Source: Dillenia suffruticosa (Eukaryota; Streptophyta; Magnoliopsida; Dilleniales; Dilleniaceae). From it: 64,000 bases of DNA. Position numbers and translations under genes: made by a program. The stretch lies in assembly GCA_033439265.1 (NCBI GenBank), contig JAVTVX010000031.1, positions 3,333,501 through 3,397,500 on the forward strand, in the 5' to 3' direction. Positions 1-12,258 of this stretch are shown here, one piece after another; within the stretch, counting starts at the first letter, position 1, and each line of letters opens with the position of its first letter. The notes beneath the pieces are model-generated. The model searched no databases, was not told the DNA's origin, and saw only the letters and a list, made by a program, of their open reading frames with translations.

Positions 1-77
1 ACTGTGTCATCTGTATATTCACCTAGAAGCACATGTCCCTTAGAATGTTCAGAGTACCTTATAAATATACACTTCTT

Positions 78-1873
78 TCATCGCGGGTCTAACTTGCCGT
101 GTGGATGCGAGAAATCGTGAATATAAGCAGCACAACCCCATAACCTCAAGCAACTAAAGTCAAGCTGCCTCCCTGTCCAAAGCTTGCATGGGTACTGACT
201 GCGAAATTTGTTGAAACACGATTGAGGATGTAGGCAGCAGTCAATAATGCATCTCCCCAATGAGAAACATGTAAATTAGTCTGCACCATGATAAATCTCA
301 TCGTCTCCAACAGAGTCATATTCATTCTCTCTGCCGCTCCGTTCTGCTAGAGAGTACCAAGAATAGTTAACTATCTCGTAATACCTTTCCCGAAACAGAG
401 CTATTTGAATTGCTTATACAGATACTCGCGCTTTCGATCGATTCTGAGAGTCTTTACTCTCAAATATAATTGATTCTTAATTTCGCTAATAAACCTCCTG
501 AAATATTTCATTGCCTCAGACTTGTACGAGATCAGATAGACGTAACCGAAATGCATGTAATCATCTATAAATGTAATGAAATACGTGGTTTCGTTTCAAA
601 CTCTCATATTCATAAACCCACAAATATCGGAGTGGATCAATTACAATGGAGTCACAGCTCTCACTATCTTTCCAAATGGTTTTCTCGTTGCTTTGCTAGT
701 TAGGCAAAACTCACATAGAAGTAACTCGACCCTAGTTAGCATGACCAACAGGCCACTCGCAGCTAATCGGTTCATTCTCTTTTGCCCTATGTAACCAAGT
801 CTACTATGTTAAATAGTGACAATAGGACATAAATGAGAAATATTATTAAAGGAAACCACATTCAGTGCATAAAGTCAATCTTGAATCAAACTAGTTCATC
901 TCAAAGAACTATTATATAAAATAAAAACATTCGAGTTTCCAAATAAAACAGAATATTCTAAGCGATCAAGACAAATAACAAATACGAGATTCCGTCGAAT
1001 CTCGGGAGCATACAATACATTATGTAGATATAGGATTTAATTATTTTGCAACATTAGATTGTATGTACCAATCCCTCTAATAGCTACAAATGTTCCGTAC
1101 CCTACATACATCTTTATCGTATGGAGACTCAATCGGTGAAATTCCATTTACGCTCTCTTATTGTGAGTTACATGGTCGGTTGCTCATAAATTTACAATTC
1201 ACAAATAAGAGGAGTCAATGAGTATCACTGTGGATGAAACAAAACTCAGACCATGTAAAGAAAAAGGATAAACTTTCCACTCACCTACTCGCGAGCGAAA
1301 TGGTCAAACTTGCTATATACGTAGCATTTGACTTTACTCTTGTCGAGCTCATTCTTCCTACGCTTTTATCCTTTGTCATCAGTATTGGCAGATGGATTCT
1401 TCTTGCCTTGACCTCTGGTCTTCCTGTCATGTTTGTGCCACTTGCGCTTGGAACCCCAGGAGCCCTTACTCGACTCTGTCATATAAGCATAACCTGAAAC
1501 AGACCTAGTTACCTCCTGGCACTCCTCCTTGAGCTCACAATACCTACTCACATCTATGAAAATACGAATACTCTTTGTGTGTGAGGTAGGTCTTAACAAT
1601 CTTCCAGAAGTCAAGTAAAGATTGGATCACTCCCAATACCTGAAACTTATCAAACAGTGACTCCCTTATATTCTTCAAAGAGACGATTAAACTCGACATT
1701 TGCATAAAATGTTGTTTTATGGTATGATCGGATTTCTTCTTATAGGTGATATATCTATAAGTCATCATTCTCAACTTAAAAGATGACCGCGAGCCAAAGT
1801 GCTCTTTAAGAACATGCCAAAATGACATTGCAGTAGGATACTGCTCATAAACGGAGATCATATCGTCATGCAC
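78..1873 (-). pseudogene. Degenerate copia gag-pol remnants
   Basis: Minus-strand pieces read like a copia polyprotein. 1544-1873 resembles the capsid region, with QMSSLIVSLKNI followed by VIQSLLDFWKIVKTYLTH, where the family has a similar 'VI.SLP.SWE..K..L' block. 1366-1614 covers the gag-to-nucleocapsid region. 78-260 matches the integrase C-terminus (LWTGRQ, LRLWGCAA, HGKLDPR). The stretch between has many stops and frameshifts and no long frame. This cannot encode a functional polyprotein. The element would continue left of the window. Confidence 0.75.
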
Positions 1874-2379
1874 GCTACTCAGGAGGATTGCCCTACCCTA
1901 GCCATCTTTTCTCTTCCATGCACGAAATACCTCCCGATCTTGTCTCTCCTGAGGCATGGTACCCTCCTCGGGGTCTTTCATCTCGTGCTGAAGAACTTTT
2001 GCAAGTTCCTGTTCCTCAAAGACAAACTAAATCTTTCGATGTCAAATCTTATAATTATCACTATTCAGTTTGTCTTCCTTCATAAGATCTAACACGACAG
2101 TTTTTATAGCAACTATTGTCTCTATCACACAGAAAAGAGAAACGTTAGTGACATATGATATTTATTATTACAATTTTGTACACTCTATAAATCAACAAAT
2201 TCTAAATGATTTGAGTATAAACCTCAAAGTGAGCATATGAGTTAACGGATACCATACACAACAACCCGAGTTGTATCTTACCATCCGGAATTGGATTCAA
2301 CGCACAAAAACCCACAAAAAATCACATTTATAGACGTGGAACCCTCAGAAAATTGAAAAAATCCAATTTAGAACAGGTT

Positions 2380-2720
2380 GACACGCTATGACGTGTCGAC
2401 AACACGTGGGCTGCAACCTGGCCAATGTGCCAGACACGCTGCGGGTTCTAGACATGTCCACGCGTGCCTAATCCGCGTCACAGTGCGTTTCACATGTGTG
2501 CTCACACGCCCGACCCGCATCAATGGGTGGGAACGCGGGGCGGACGGGTCGGACGCGGGTCAGACTCGACTATGGTCCAAACTGACCCGAACCACCAAGC
2601 TACTCACATGCCTCTATCGCATGTGAGTGCCACGCTCCTGCTTCCTGCTGTTTGACGTACCTCACTGTGCATGTAATGCAAGTACCCGCAAGTCTGGAGC
2701 AGTTCTTAATCGCTCGACGG
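2380..2720 (-). other. GC-rich leader block of the left copia element
   Basis: A GC-rich stretch in AT-rich surroundings, with repeated ACACG, GACCCG and CGCGT words. It lies between the primer-binding site and gag, in the same place as the larger GC-rich block at 25020-25470 of the sister element. I see no open frame that looks like a protein. The stretch from here to the primer site (2720-3240) is leader sequence without recognisable genes. Confidence 0.6.
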
Positions 2721-3259
2721 GTCTGCAACCGAATCCTCATAACCCGATTTTCAAAAACTATCTTTCCAGCCAGTTTTTGATGGCGATCTTGTCAGGAAAA
2801 TTAAATTGGACATCCCAAATTCATCCTTAACTCGATTTTTGAGAGATTCAAGTCCTAATGTTGGCGAATCAAATGTCCAAAATTTTAACCCCTCGCAGCT
2901 ATTTCGAAAAACCCAGTTTCTGGCAACGGCAGTACACAAGATGCATGTCAAAGTATAGATCAGAAAATAAGGAGTACAAATATACCAATTTCATAGGTTA
3001 ATTTGTCATCTAACTCGACAAATTTAGAGTTTTAAGTTTTGGCCACCATTAATGACCGAAACCTTTGGCCTCATATTTCATGGCCTTAATGTATGTTAAA
3101 AATTTTGAAAAAATTATTTTTGTGATCAACAAAACATGAGCATCATCTGACATAATTGAATTCACGAAACTCATTCGTGATCCAAATCCCAATTTTTTTT
3201 ATACCCGAAAATTTTGAAAAAAATTCTTTTATTAAATCTAACACTCGTTTTAATACCAA

Positions 3260-3744
3260 TGTTAGATTTAATTGTCACAAAACAAAACAGAAAAATGGTG
3301 TTTTTTAGAATAAATTAAAAGATAAAATTTACGGATATATCTCAGAAATTAAACGTAACAATTTTGGGATCCGCGATACCTTTTTAGATAATGTCGTAGT
3401 CAGAATGATAATCACGTTAAACGACTATCACCGTAATGTCACGATACTGCAAGTGACATGAAAAATTTTCTAGTTGGAACTTTCTTTAACCCTCTATCAA
3501 TCTCTCTCTAGAGATTTTATCATTCAAAAAAAAAAGTGTGTTCTTAATCTCATGCAATGTGTACTCACTCTAATTCTCAATTGAAGAAAAAAATTACATC
3601 ATACCACGTAGGTGAGTAGCTTTAGGGAGAAGTTAGGAGAGTTAAGAATAATGGGTTAACCACTCGTTATCTTTTAACTCAAATTTAAAATTCAAATCAT
3701 TTATTTTTAAGGTAAATGCCCCATGTGGACACTATTTACCTACA
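3260..3744 (-). repeat. 5' LTR of the left copia element
   Basis: The segment is about 485 bp and is bounded by TGTTAG at 3260 and CCTACA ending at 3744, so on the minus strand it runs TGTAGG...CTAACA. It is similar in length and in scattered sequence (a GGGGCATT-like block near the start, ATTAAATCTAACA at the end) to the 473-474 bp LTRs at 24012 and 30573, but strongly diverged. The right boundary is confirmed by the abrupt start of homology to 60388 onward at 3745. Confidence 0.75.
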
Positions 3745-4240
3745 TTAAGAAATAATCATGTTCACCCCCTTGTTCGCCTTCCCTTTTTGGCTTTTGAGGA
3801 TACATTGTATACATGATACGGGTACAACAAAATTCAGGATTGTTTGGAAATATAGTTATTACTCATGGTCAATGTTCAAGGAGTAATTATATTGTCTTGC
3901 TTAACTATTCAGTCTACGCATGTGGGTGTTTAGTGTCAGTGGTCATGTGTGCACTGAATCATATATTCGGTGGATATAGGAAATTTTATAAGAGCAGGTA
4001 GCTCATTTCTTCATGCAGTAGTGGTTAAAAAGATAGACTCGTGTGATTCCCATGGTTCTCTCTTTCTCACTGTGAAATAAGATTTGTATTGTTATTGTTT
4101 TGTATCAAAGATACGAGAATTTAGTTGCAAAATATTTAACTCCGTTAATCAGATCTCGGTTTGAGTTTTCGGAATAGAAAACAGGCGTCGAGAGTTGGTC
4201 CTTCAATTGATTTCTACAATTATTGGAACCGAATTAATAT
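3745..4240 (+). repeat. Duplicated 3' flank of an LRR-malectin receptor kinase paralogue
   Basis: This stretch matches 60388-60885 almost base for base for the first 330 bp (shared words include TTCGCCTTCCCTTTTTGGCT and GGTGGATATAGGAAATTTTA). Beyond that it diverges gradually until about 4240. The matching stretch at 60388 begins about 40 bp after the stop codon of the receptor kinase gene, so this is the 3' untranslated and downstream region of a second, tandem copy in the same orientation. The coding part is absent here because a copia LTR abuts at 3744. If present, it lies left of the window, beyond the retroelement. Small indels relative to the other copy break any shared reading frame, which supports non-coding sequence. 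Confidence 0.85.
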
Positions 4241-4814
4241 CGATGGTGAAATAAAAAAAAGATATTTGCTTTTGTGTTTCTTATTCCCTTAGTTTCTCTT
4301 GTTTAGGTTGAGAAATCATCTAGAGTAGATTCAAATGTCTCCGCGGGCAAGGTCCCGAAAATGGGTGAGAAGGACATTTAAGCACATACTCATCAAGGTA
4401 GTAGATACTTCTCTCTGATATCGTTTAAACCACATGTTCAAAATGTCTGATGCTTACACCTTTTTTATTTTTCAGCGCATTTGGGTGGAGGTCAGAAGGC
4501 CAATGGTGCTGCTTGTGGTCGGTACCATGGGTCACAGAATCCCGCTGCTAGTATTGTGTTGGAAAGCTTTTCCAATGTTGATGCTGAGGTTTGTAACTTG
4601 TTGGTGGCCTTCGGTCGTAGTTTTTTTGTCTCATTTAGGGTACACTTCTCACAACAAATTACTATTAATAAAATTAAATGGAAAATATACCATTTTCAAA
4701 ATGATATTCTGTTTTCATTCCATATGTTTGCTTTGGCAGCATATTTTTTCTATTATATTGCAAGCTTAACTTTTAAAGCCACCAATTTTTAGTTAAAAAG
4801 AAAGAGGAAAAAAG

Positions 4815-4850
<36 letters not shown>

Positions 4851-7386
4851 AGAGAAATCAAGCACTCTCAGAAGTTTCAGTTTGATGAGAATTAAAATGT
4901 GGAGAAAGGCTGGGCTGTTGGATTTCTGAGGTGGTGAATTCTCATATGCAAATTGATTCAGAACAAATCGGACAGCTATTAATGTCATTGATTTCTTTGG
5001 TTGGAACAGTAGAAGATTTTGTCTTCACTTGTTGCTTGGATGTGGAGATATGAATTTTAAGAATGGACATCCCTTCTTTCCCTGTATATAGGCAAATAAG
5101 GATGTTCATGTTACCTCTTCCTTAAGTCAAAAGAAGGGGGAGGAGAATTGTTTTTGAGATGCAATTTGCAGGCTTCTTCCAAAAAATTAGGAACCGAGAA
5201 AATTTAATGAAAATGATTTATTCAGTGATGCCGAGTACTAACGAGTTGCAAGAGTTTGCTGGTTATTCATTACTTTATTGCTAAATAACTAATAAGTTTT
5301 GGTCTAGACTCACCTTACATCCATTGCTGAGTGATTTGACGAACAGATGCTTTTCCAGCAGAAATATGGTTTCAGTTAGTGCAGCTGTTCCTTCTAAGTT
5401 TGTGGATGAATTATGGCAAATTGGAAACCTAAAAAGGGAATCACACACTCTCATTGACTTGTCTTTTTGAAGGATTAATCACAACCATGTTTCTCCCAAC
5501 TTCTCCCTGTCCTCCCTCTTCTTCTAGGGTGTGTGATCACTTTTCCATACCACACATGGCAATCTTAACAAGGAGATTAATAAAATGAAAAGTGCTAAAC
5601 TCAAAGATAAAAATTTCTATAAAATTGCCAAAATCATAAATTCAAACTTTGTCTTTAACACAGGATTAGAAAGTGTTAGGTAGATAGAACAACTCCTCTC
5701 ACAATCTAAATGTGTCTCTTACACTATTAGAAAAGTAATAAAACATTGTTCTGATAGAAAGAAAATTAGTACCTTTAGAAACACTAATTAACTAATTTCA
5801 GATGGTATCTCATTGTTAACTCTCATTTTCCATATTGGGACAATATTCCTATCCGTTAATAGACATTCATTTTGCCCCATCATGGGGTAAACCAAACATG
5901 CCAAATCAAGGCATCTGTTAAACAGAGATTACTGTGGCACCTTATGTAAAGCTAAAGTGACAGCAAGATTAAGGTGATAATTCATGGGAGAGTTCCCTTT
6001 TAATATATATTTTTACTTGGGATAGCATGAGAGAGGATTTTAGCATCGGATAACTCACAAAAGGCTATAGTATCCTATTTTTTGAATTCTTAGTGCTTTG
6101 AAAAGTAGATATAGAGATACAAAATTTACTTGGTTGTTTAAGGAGCAGGAAAATTTGGATAGCCTTTTGGTTAACATTGGTTTGATCTCATCTTTGTGAA
6201 ATTACGGGCGCTACATTAACGTGTATGTTATTGTACCATTGTGGTCGAATAGGTTGAATTTGTTCAGTTGATCTGTAGATATTTTAGGGTTACTTTGTTG
6301 TGAAAGGGATGACTATTCTTAGAGGAGAAAGGTGTATACGTCTCGAGTATGCTCAAGTTGAGACTCAGCGTTTTGTTTTATTATTTAGAAATGACACTGT
6401 ACTCTCTTGTAGATTTTCTCATTTTGTTTGATATTTTAGCTTACAAGACCTTAATGGTTTATTTTATTTGATTTTTTTACAAACTGTCTAGAGATTTATG
6501 TTCAAACTATAGCCTTGGATATCTAAGGAACGGGTTGTGTTAGATGGATGTTTGAAGAGTTAAGGATTCATTTAATTATAGTATTTTTTGACATTTGAGA
6601 TAGAAGATGACAGAAACAATCGGCAACTGTATCATAAACAAGTGTGCATATCCTAATATACCTCATGGTCAAAAATAGCCTAAATTCAAGTAACAAATTT
6701 GATCTGACTGGTGCTTAAGTGGAATGGAGCTCAGTGCTGTTAAAGGAGAAGAAGCTTGGTGATTTTGAGGGGAAATCATATTATTCCATGGACCAGGACC
6801 AGCAGAGTGGGAAAATTAGCATTCCATTTTGATTAAGCTACTTTCTTTTCCATTTTTTCTTGGCATGGAACTTGCAGGGAATTCTTATTTTCAATAATAT
6901 TTAAAAAAAAAAGTTTTGATTAATCAATGTGTGATTTGCAGACGATCTGGAGATGGTTGATCATTTTTAAGATTTACATTAAGAAGGATAGTATGGGAGC
7001 TGGCTTTTATTTTTTTTAATTAATATTGCTTCTTGCATGTTGTCAGGCTATAACTTGGAACTGGTTGTCTTGTTTCAGCTAAATCTGTACTTAGGACTCT
7101 CAAAATTTTTTCTGCAGTTTTGATGTTTGAGTGGAGGTAATTCTTATAAAGGGGTCTGACCAATTACATCATCACGAAAATAGTATTCACAGTAATGATT
7201 TTCTAAACGTGTATGCCGGATACAGTTTCATCTAGAAGATATTAGACCAAATATGTGTTTATATTCTTCCAGAGGAGGTGATGCTAATTTTTTCAACTCC
7301 ATTCGGGACTCTTGGTTTAAGAAATTTGAGTGTCTTCCTTCCAGTGGAGGATGTCAGAACTTTAATTGTATAAATAACCTTTACGG
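4241..7386. other. Mostly featureless AT-rich stretch with one exon-like block
   Basis: The only exon-like block is about 4475-4597 on the plus strand. It is preceded by TTTTTCAG, followed by GAG/GTTTGTAAC, and stays open in a frame reading GGGQKANGAACGRYHG. I could not assign it to a family. It may be an upstream exon of the BRF1-like remnant or unrelated. A poly(A)-rich tract lies at 4811-4855 and could mark a retroposon tail. I see nothing interpretable in the remainder. Confidence 0.35.
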
Positions 7387-7410
7387 ATTCTTTCCCTTTT
7401 TGGTTCTCCC

Positions 7411-7460
7411 TTTACCCCCGCACTAAGTTAGAGAGCATTTTGTGCACAAGGTAAGCTTTT
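7411..7460 (+). mobile_element. 5'-truncated Au-type SINE with a 24-bp target duplication
   Basis: Fifty bases match the 3' end of the Au-SINE at 51837-52031 (CACTAAGTTAGAGAGCATTT here, CACTAAGCTAGGGAGCACTT there). They are flanked by perfect 24-bp direct repeats starting ATTCTTTCCC at 7387-7410 and 7461-7484. Tail-only copies with long target duplications are typical of target-primed reverse transcription that stopped early. Confidence 0.8.
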
Positions 7461-7484
7461 ATTCTTTCCCTTTTTGGTTCTCCC

Positions 7485-10200
7485 ACACATCAGTGGTTCC
7501 ACTGTTGTTGTTTTACATCCACATTACTCCTACACTACATTTATCCTTTTGGGAGGAGTCATATGAGGTGGTTTGTGCTCCCTAAATTGGTGTATAGGCA
7601 GGGATTTTAATGTTGTTAGATTCCTACCGGAGAAGTTTAATGTGTCTAGGATCACTTTTACTTTGGCCTCCTTTATTTTTTCATCAGGGATTGCGAATTG
7701 AAAGATATTCCTCTCTCTCACACCCAATGTTTTTGTTGTGTGAGGCTGCTTTCTATATTGATCACTTTTTCTTCTCAAACAAGTAGAAGTCCAATTACCC
7801 TAGTTTTAGACATGAGGGCTTTACCACAACCATTTCAGACCATTTTTCTATCATGAGTGTAATCATACCAGGTTGGGGCCTGAGTACTTTTTTGGGAATA
7901 CATTGTTTTCCGATAGAAGCTAGAGAAATGCAATAGAAGATACTTGGAGAGACACCCATATTATAGTTTTTGATGATTTCTTCACTAATGTGGTAGGTAT
8001 GGGCATGAACTCTACTTTCATTACCCTTATTCTTAGAAGGGGTCGTTCATCGAAAGTAAAAGATTTTTTACCTATTAACCTTACACTAATGTTTATGGAA
8101 TTGTGACTAAGATCTTAGCTAATAGGCTGTGCAAGGTGTTTAATGATACTATCTCTTATAATCAAAGAGTTTTCATAGGAGGTAAAAACATTCTATATGC
8201 TTCAATAGCTAATTAGGTAGTTGAATATGTCAAGCCGCTGGTTTTGAGAGTAGTCTCAAGTTAGATATTAAGAAGGTTTGAACACGCTAGTCAGAGATTC
8301 TTGGATAATGTGTGGAGAAGAAATTTTTTCTGGATCATCTGAGAAGGTGGATAAGAGCTTGTCTAAGTTTACCTACTTTTTCTGTCATTATTAATAGATA
8401 GCCTAGGAGTCGGTTTTCGACTTCTTATAGGCCAAGGCAGTGAGACCCTGTATCTCATTTTTCTCTTCATTCCTGTTGTGTTCCATTTGAGTATATTGAT
8501 AGAGAGGGTTCAGACATAGGGATGATGTTGTTTTCATGTGTCGTTTTCAGTTTGTACATGATACTATTCTCATTCTCAAGAAGGATAATATTTTTCTAAA
8601 GTCAGGTTGTATGATGAATATGGCCAAGTTTTAATTTCCTAGAATAAATGTGCCTTGCGGGATTATTGATGATCGGCATTGATTATTAGCTTTGAGAATA
8701 CGAAGCTGCCTATTTCTTACTTATGAGTTCCTTTGAGAAGTATATATGTTTGGGCAGTTGTGGCTAGAATTAGTCAGAAAGTGGATGGGTGGGTGATGGT
8801 TTTCTCTCCCCAGGACCATTATCTTGGCATGTCTTTTTAACACCCCCTTTTTTCTGACCTTTTTTAAGATTCCTGTATGGTAGTCGAAAGGATTGAGAAG
8901 TTGATGAGAAATTTCTTCTGTTTATGGAGTGGTTTGGCTAAGAGGGGCTAAAAGTGGTCAACTCGTGAGTTGGGGTAGATTTCTAAACTTAAATTTGATA
9001 ATGGTTAACCTCTGATTATTTGGTGACAAAAAACACTTTTGTAATAGGCAAACAACTATAAAGATTACCCCTAGAACCTAATTGTATATGGCATAAGGTT
9101 ATAAAAAAGCAAGCATGGTCTCCAATAAAATGGATGCGACATCAAGACTCGTGAGAGATTTTTTAATGCTGTTTTTAATAGTTCATCTCTCATATATAAT
9201 ATCTTTCTTCACCCTGTATCATTCAAAGGGAGAGATGGTTCTTGTTTTCTTTCTCTGGGAATTCTCCCCTTCTCATCGATGTTCCTCTACTCCATATGTT
9301 TCATTTGGCCCCTCTCAAAAAATTCTTTAACCGGGGGCTATTCTCTAATAAAAATTTTATATCCCAAGAAATCTTAATGAATAGGGAAGTTATATAGTTT
9401 TCTTCACTTATTTCCTTTCCTAACCGCAAGGAAACGAGCCTTCTCCCAAATCTCTAAAAAATAGAGTTTGGAGCCTTCATACATTCTGTGCCTTGTCTTG
9501 CAAATTATTTTTTCATGATTTTATTTGCCTTTCGCATACCATGTTTATCCTCTGAACAATTTCATTTGGAAAGCAGATGTTCTGGTCAAAGTTAAAAGGC
9601 TTTTCCTTGGTGTACAGGGCTTAATAAAATCAATGCAAATCTTTTGTCACCAAAAAATATATTAATAAAAAAAATCTTAAAGCTATTTTTATATGTTTGT
9701 GTCACTAGTTACAAGAATTTTGAAACCAGAGGACCTGTTTTTGCATTGTGATTTTGAATGGGAGAGGTGAAACTGCTTCTTTCCTTTGTTTGGTCATTGG
9801 GTTTTGTCCCACAAGCCTCTCTAAATTGCTTTTGACACAATTTAGAGGCTTTGGGGTGTATAAACATACTTGATCACTTTGGAGATGTGTTTTTGTAGCT
9901 AATCTTTTGTGTATTTTCAGGGAAGGGAATGTTAGGATTTTTAAAAACCGGAATATTGATCATTCTCTCCTTTGGGACAATGTTGTTTTCTATACTTCTA
10001 TTTGGACTTATGCTTCATGTGCCCATAGAGACTATATTTTGATGGAGTTGGCAAGAGGGATTGGAGAGCACTCCTATATTATTTTCTATTGTGCACTTTG
10101 TTTTCTCTTTCTTTAGCATGCCCGTTATCCTTAGAACTTTATGTATCTTTTCTAATACATTAATAGAATTCTTTTTTCTGTTAAAAAAAGAAAAAGAAAA
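7485..10200 (+). mobile_element. Degenerate L1-type LINE (endonuclease, reverse transcriptase, C-terminal region)
   Basis: Plus-strand frames, with frameshifts and stops, follow plant L1 ORF2 in order. The endonuclease signature RDFNVVRFLPEKFNVSRI lies near 7592-7645. The start of the reverse transcriptase (LILRRGRSSKVKDFLPINL, then ILANRL, ISYNQRVFIGGKNIL) is at about 8025-8210, followed by LKLDIKK near 8260 and RWIRACLS near 8350. The catalytic FADD position near 8550-8565 reads FVHD. YLGMSF follows near 8820, RIEKLMRNFF near 8890 and a C-terminal part FREGNVRIFKNRN at 9917-9955. It ends in an A-rich tail at about 10184-10201. The lost aspartate and many stops make it inactive. The 5' boundary is uncertain, and I found no clear target duplication. 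Confidence 0.8.
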
Positions 10201-10649
10201 ATTCTTCTAAAGTTGTCCTAGAGAACTGTTTTGAAACCTCTATCATGAATAGCAATAGCTAAATGGTCAAGTTTTAATCCGTGTTCCTCCACCAAAATGC
10301 AAATTTTCATCCTCTTCTCCTTTTTGCCAATTGTCCAGTTTTATTCTGGTTAGTTTTTCCCAGAAGCTTGAGTGCTGTATTACAATTTAGTCCATTTAAA
10401 CTTTCAATTTCGCTGATTAGAAAGAGCTCAAGTTGTACCAATTCACTAATAGTGTTCATTGAGGAGGTTATCTCTTAAGGATTCAAGTTTTCTTGTTGTC
10501 TGCTTCTTACTTGTTCAAGTGGTGGTTCATATAGACATGGATTATGCTTTCATCTCAAGTTTCCCTCTTTTAAACAGGTTTCTTATGTTTATGACCCTTG
10601 CATCAATAAGTTTGTAAATTGAACTTACCAGTACCTATTGACTACCTAG

Positions 10650-11565
10650 ATTATTGGGCACCTTAACAACAAGGAAGAGCTTCACTACAAAAGGATTATA
10701 TGGGAAGCAATGTATAAAAAGGATGAAAAGGTATCTTCTTATTTACTTTTGTAAAAACTTCAGTTTTACGTAAAACCGTGATTTTGTTATCTAGACCTCT
10801 ATATCCAACTTTAACCATCATTTTTCTGCACATGATGATATCTGCATTTACTTTTATCTATTTTGTCATAGTTCTGTGGTGTAATTTCAATGTCAATACT
10901 AGTTATTTGATCATTCATGCTTTGTTAGTTGACTCTTTCCTCTTTTTTCTTGGTTATTCAGAGTTCTTATTGAAGTGCTGTGGTTTAAACAATGTTCTAG
11001 CCGCTTCTGCATTAGATCATTGTCTTTTGCTAAACTGTATTTCTTATGAAGTTACAAGCATTATTGTTTTTGGATTATCTGAAATTGGTGTTTTCTAGAA
11101 ATCTATCTTGATGACTTATACTTAAGCTCTGGAGAAAAATTGTCAGGAAAAGGGTAGAAAACGTGCAAGAGAAACAAAGAAAGATGCTCCAGCGAAAAGG
11201 GCTGCCAAAACTATCAGCCCAAAGAAAACTGAGAAGGGTACAATGATTCTTAATTGTTGAATTTGTTGTTTATGATTTCCTCTTATAACGTGTTTGCATG
11301 GTTAGCAACTTTGTCAGTCTGTAATTGCTTTCTGATATACCTGATTTGTAAGTCTGAGAAAAAGAAGTAAAAAACAATTTTGTTTGCATAAATATTTCCT
11401 TCCTTGGCAAGGTTTCTCAATAATTTTCATGGTCTATTTCTATTAACAATGTTACCTGTTCAATCTTGTTTGTTTTGTTCTGATATATCTATTTGAAATT
11501 ATGTTTTGCAAAGGTTGAGTTCAAAAATCAATTACGATGCCTTGAAGAAATTACTTGGTGATTCT
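10650..11565 (+). pseudogene. BRF1-like (TFIIIB subunit) exon remnants
   Basis: Three exon-like blocks resemble the C-terminal BRF1 homology region of plant TFIIIB. 10650-10730 (81 bp, after CTAG, before GTATCT) reads NKEELHYKRIIWEAMYKKDE. 11147-11237 (after GTCAG, before GTACAA) is basic, KGRKRARETKKDAPAKRAAK. 11514-11565 (after AAAG, before GTAAG) reads LSSKINYDALKKLLGDS, a hallmark of the BRF1 domain. BRF1 binds TBP and BDP1 and recruits RNA polymerase III. The second block ends in phase 1 but the third needs phase 2, so the frame does not join as drawn. The N-terminal zinc ribbon and cyclin repeats were not found, so a truncated pseudogene is most likely. The acidic tail appears at 33703. 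Confidence 0.55.
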
Positions 11566-11981
11566 GTAAGTTCTTCTTCTATGCCTAGACATAGAAGCTT
11601 GAAAATTTCCATTCTCATCCATATTCCATTTTATTTATGATTTAAGTGATTTCGTTTATTTAGTTATTGTGTAAATTCTTAAATCTATTTCAAATTTATT
11701 GTTGGTTAGAAATTATTCATTTGTGAGGATGAATTAACATGTTGCAGTTAAAAAAAAAAGGGAGAGAAGAAGAGGATGAAATGAATGTATTAGTTGTAGT
11801 CACTTGACTAGCAAAGAGAAGTTAACCCATTTCAAACCGGAAGAAAGTCGGATCATAGTAGCATTACAAATTGTTTAATGAGCTTGATTTTGAGAGACAT
11901 GGTCTAGGGTTTGGGAATAGGGCAAAGCCCAAAGAGGAACAAAAGCCAAAAGGCTAAGCCGCTTGCAATCAAAGAGCCTAA

Positions 11982-12169
11982 TACGGGACCAACATATGTT
12001 GGCGTAGGTGGAGGGCACCTTCGTCCCTTAACTAGATCGAGAGTTCGACTCTCACTGGATAAGAAAAACATTTTTGAGAGAGAACCCTCTCAATTGAAAC
12101 CTAACAGACTCTTTGGTCCGGATTAGTCGGGACGAAGTTCCGGATACGGAATGGTCAAGATACCAAAAA
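11982..12169 (+). mobile_element. tRNA-derived SINE, copy 1
   Basis: A pol III-type head is visible: box A-like TTGGCGTAGGTGG at 11999-12010 and box B-like GAGTTCGACTC at 12041-12051. A body ending near GGATTAGTCGGGA...GGATACGG follows, then a short A-rich tail. Flanking repeats AAAGAGCCTAA at 11971-11981 and 12170-12180 (extending imperfectly to about 17 bp) are the target duplication. It shares its plan with 32606-32802 (TTCGTCCCTTAA, GATTAGTCGGGA). Confidence 0.75.
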
Positions 12170-12186
12170 AAAGAGCCTAACAAGGG

Positions 12187-12258
12187 GTAGCAGTTTGGGA
12201 TACCCATAAAGTCTTCGGCTAAAAGAGGTCCGATCTACCTGGGAGCTGTCTTAGGAGG
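12187..12258 (-). pseudogene. 3' end of the minus-strand L1 LINE ORF
   Basis: On the minus strand this reads PPKTAPR, a stop, then IGPLLAEDFMGIPNCYPLL. That resembles the end of plant L1 RNase H-type domains, which usually finish with a 'PL..AD..GV' stretch. Across the gypsy element, using one copy of its GGAGG target site, the frame joins directly to the RNase H fragment ending at 23157. The SINE at 11982-12169 sits just beyond it. Confidence 0.7.

Larger units (their letters stand above)
1..3744 (-). mobile_element. Ty1/copia LTR retrotransposon, left-truncated by the window
   Basis: Read on the minus strand this is the 5' half of a copia element: LTR (3260-3744), degenerate primer-binding site (about 3240-3258), long leader with a GC-rich part, gag remnants (1366-1873) and integrase remnants (78-260). 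It belongs to the same family as the element at 24012-31046. Both have a primer site built on the TTGGTATCAGAGC pattern, a leader phrase resembling GGATCACCGATGAGTTTCGT (here at about 3165-3190, complemented) and a GC-rich leader. Its LTR ends at 3744, directly against the duplicated receptor-kinase 3' flank. TTAAG at 3745-3749 is the expected target duplication, but its partner would lie left of the window. There are many stops and frameshifts and no coding capacity. Confidence 0.85.

Noticed and set aside
3813..4001. 62-codon frame conserved with 60383-60649 and so apparently a conserved gene
   Set aside because: The DNA is a segmental duplicate of the receptor kinase 3' flank; indels between copies shift the frame, which is not expected for a protein under selection.
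4475..4597. Exon-like block as a confident upstream exon of the BRF1-like gene
   Set aside because: Splice-like borders and an open frame exist, but I could not match its residues to BRF1 or any other family.
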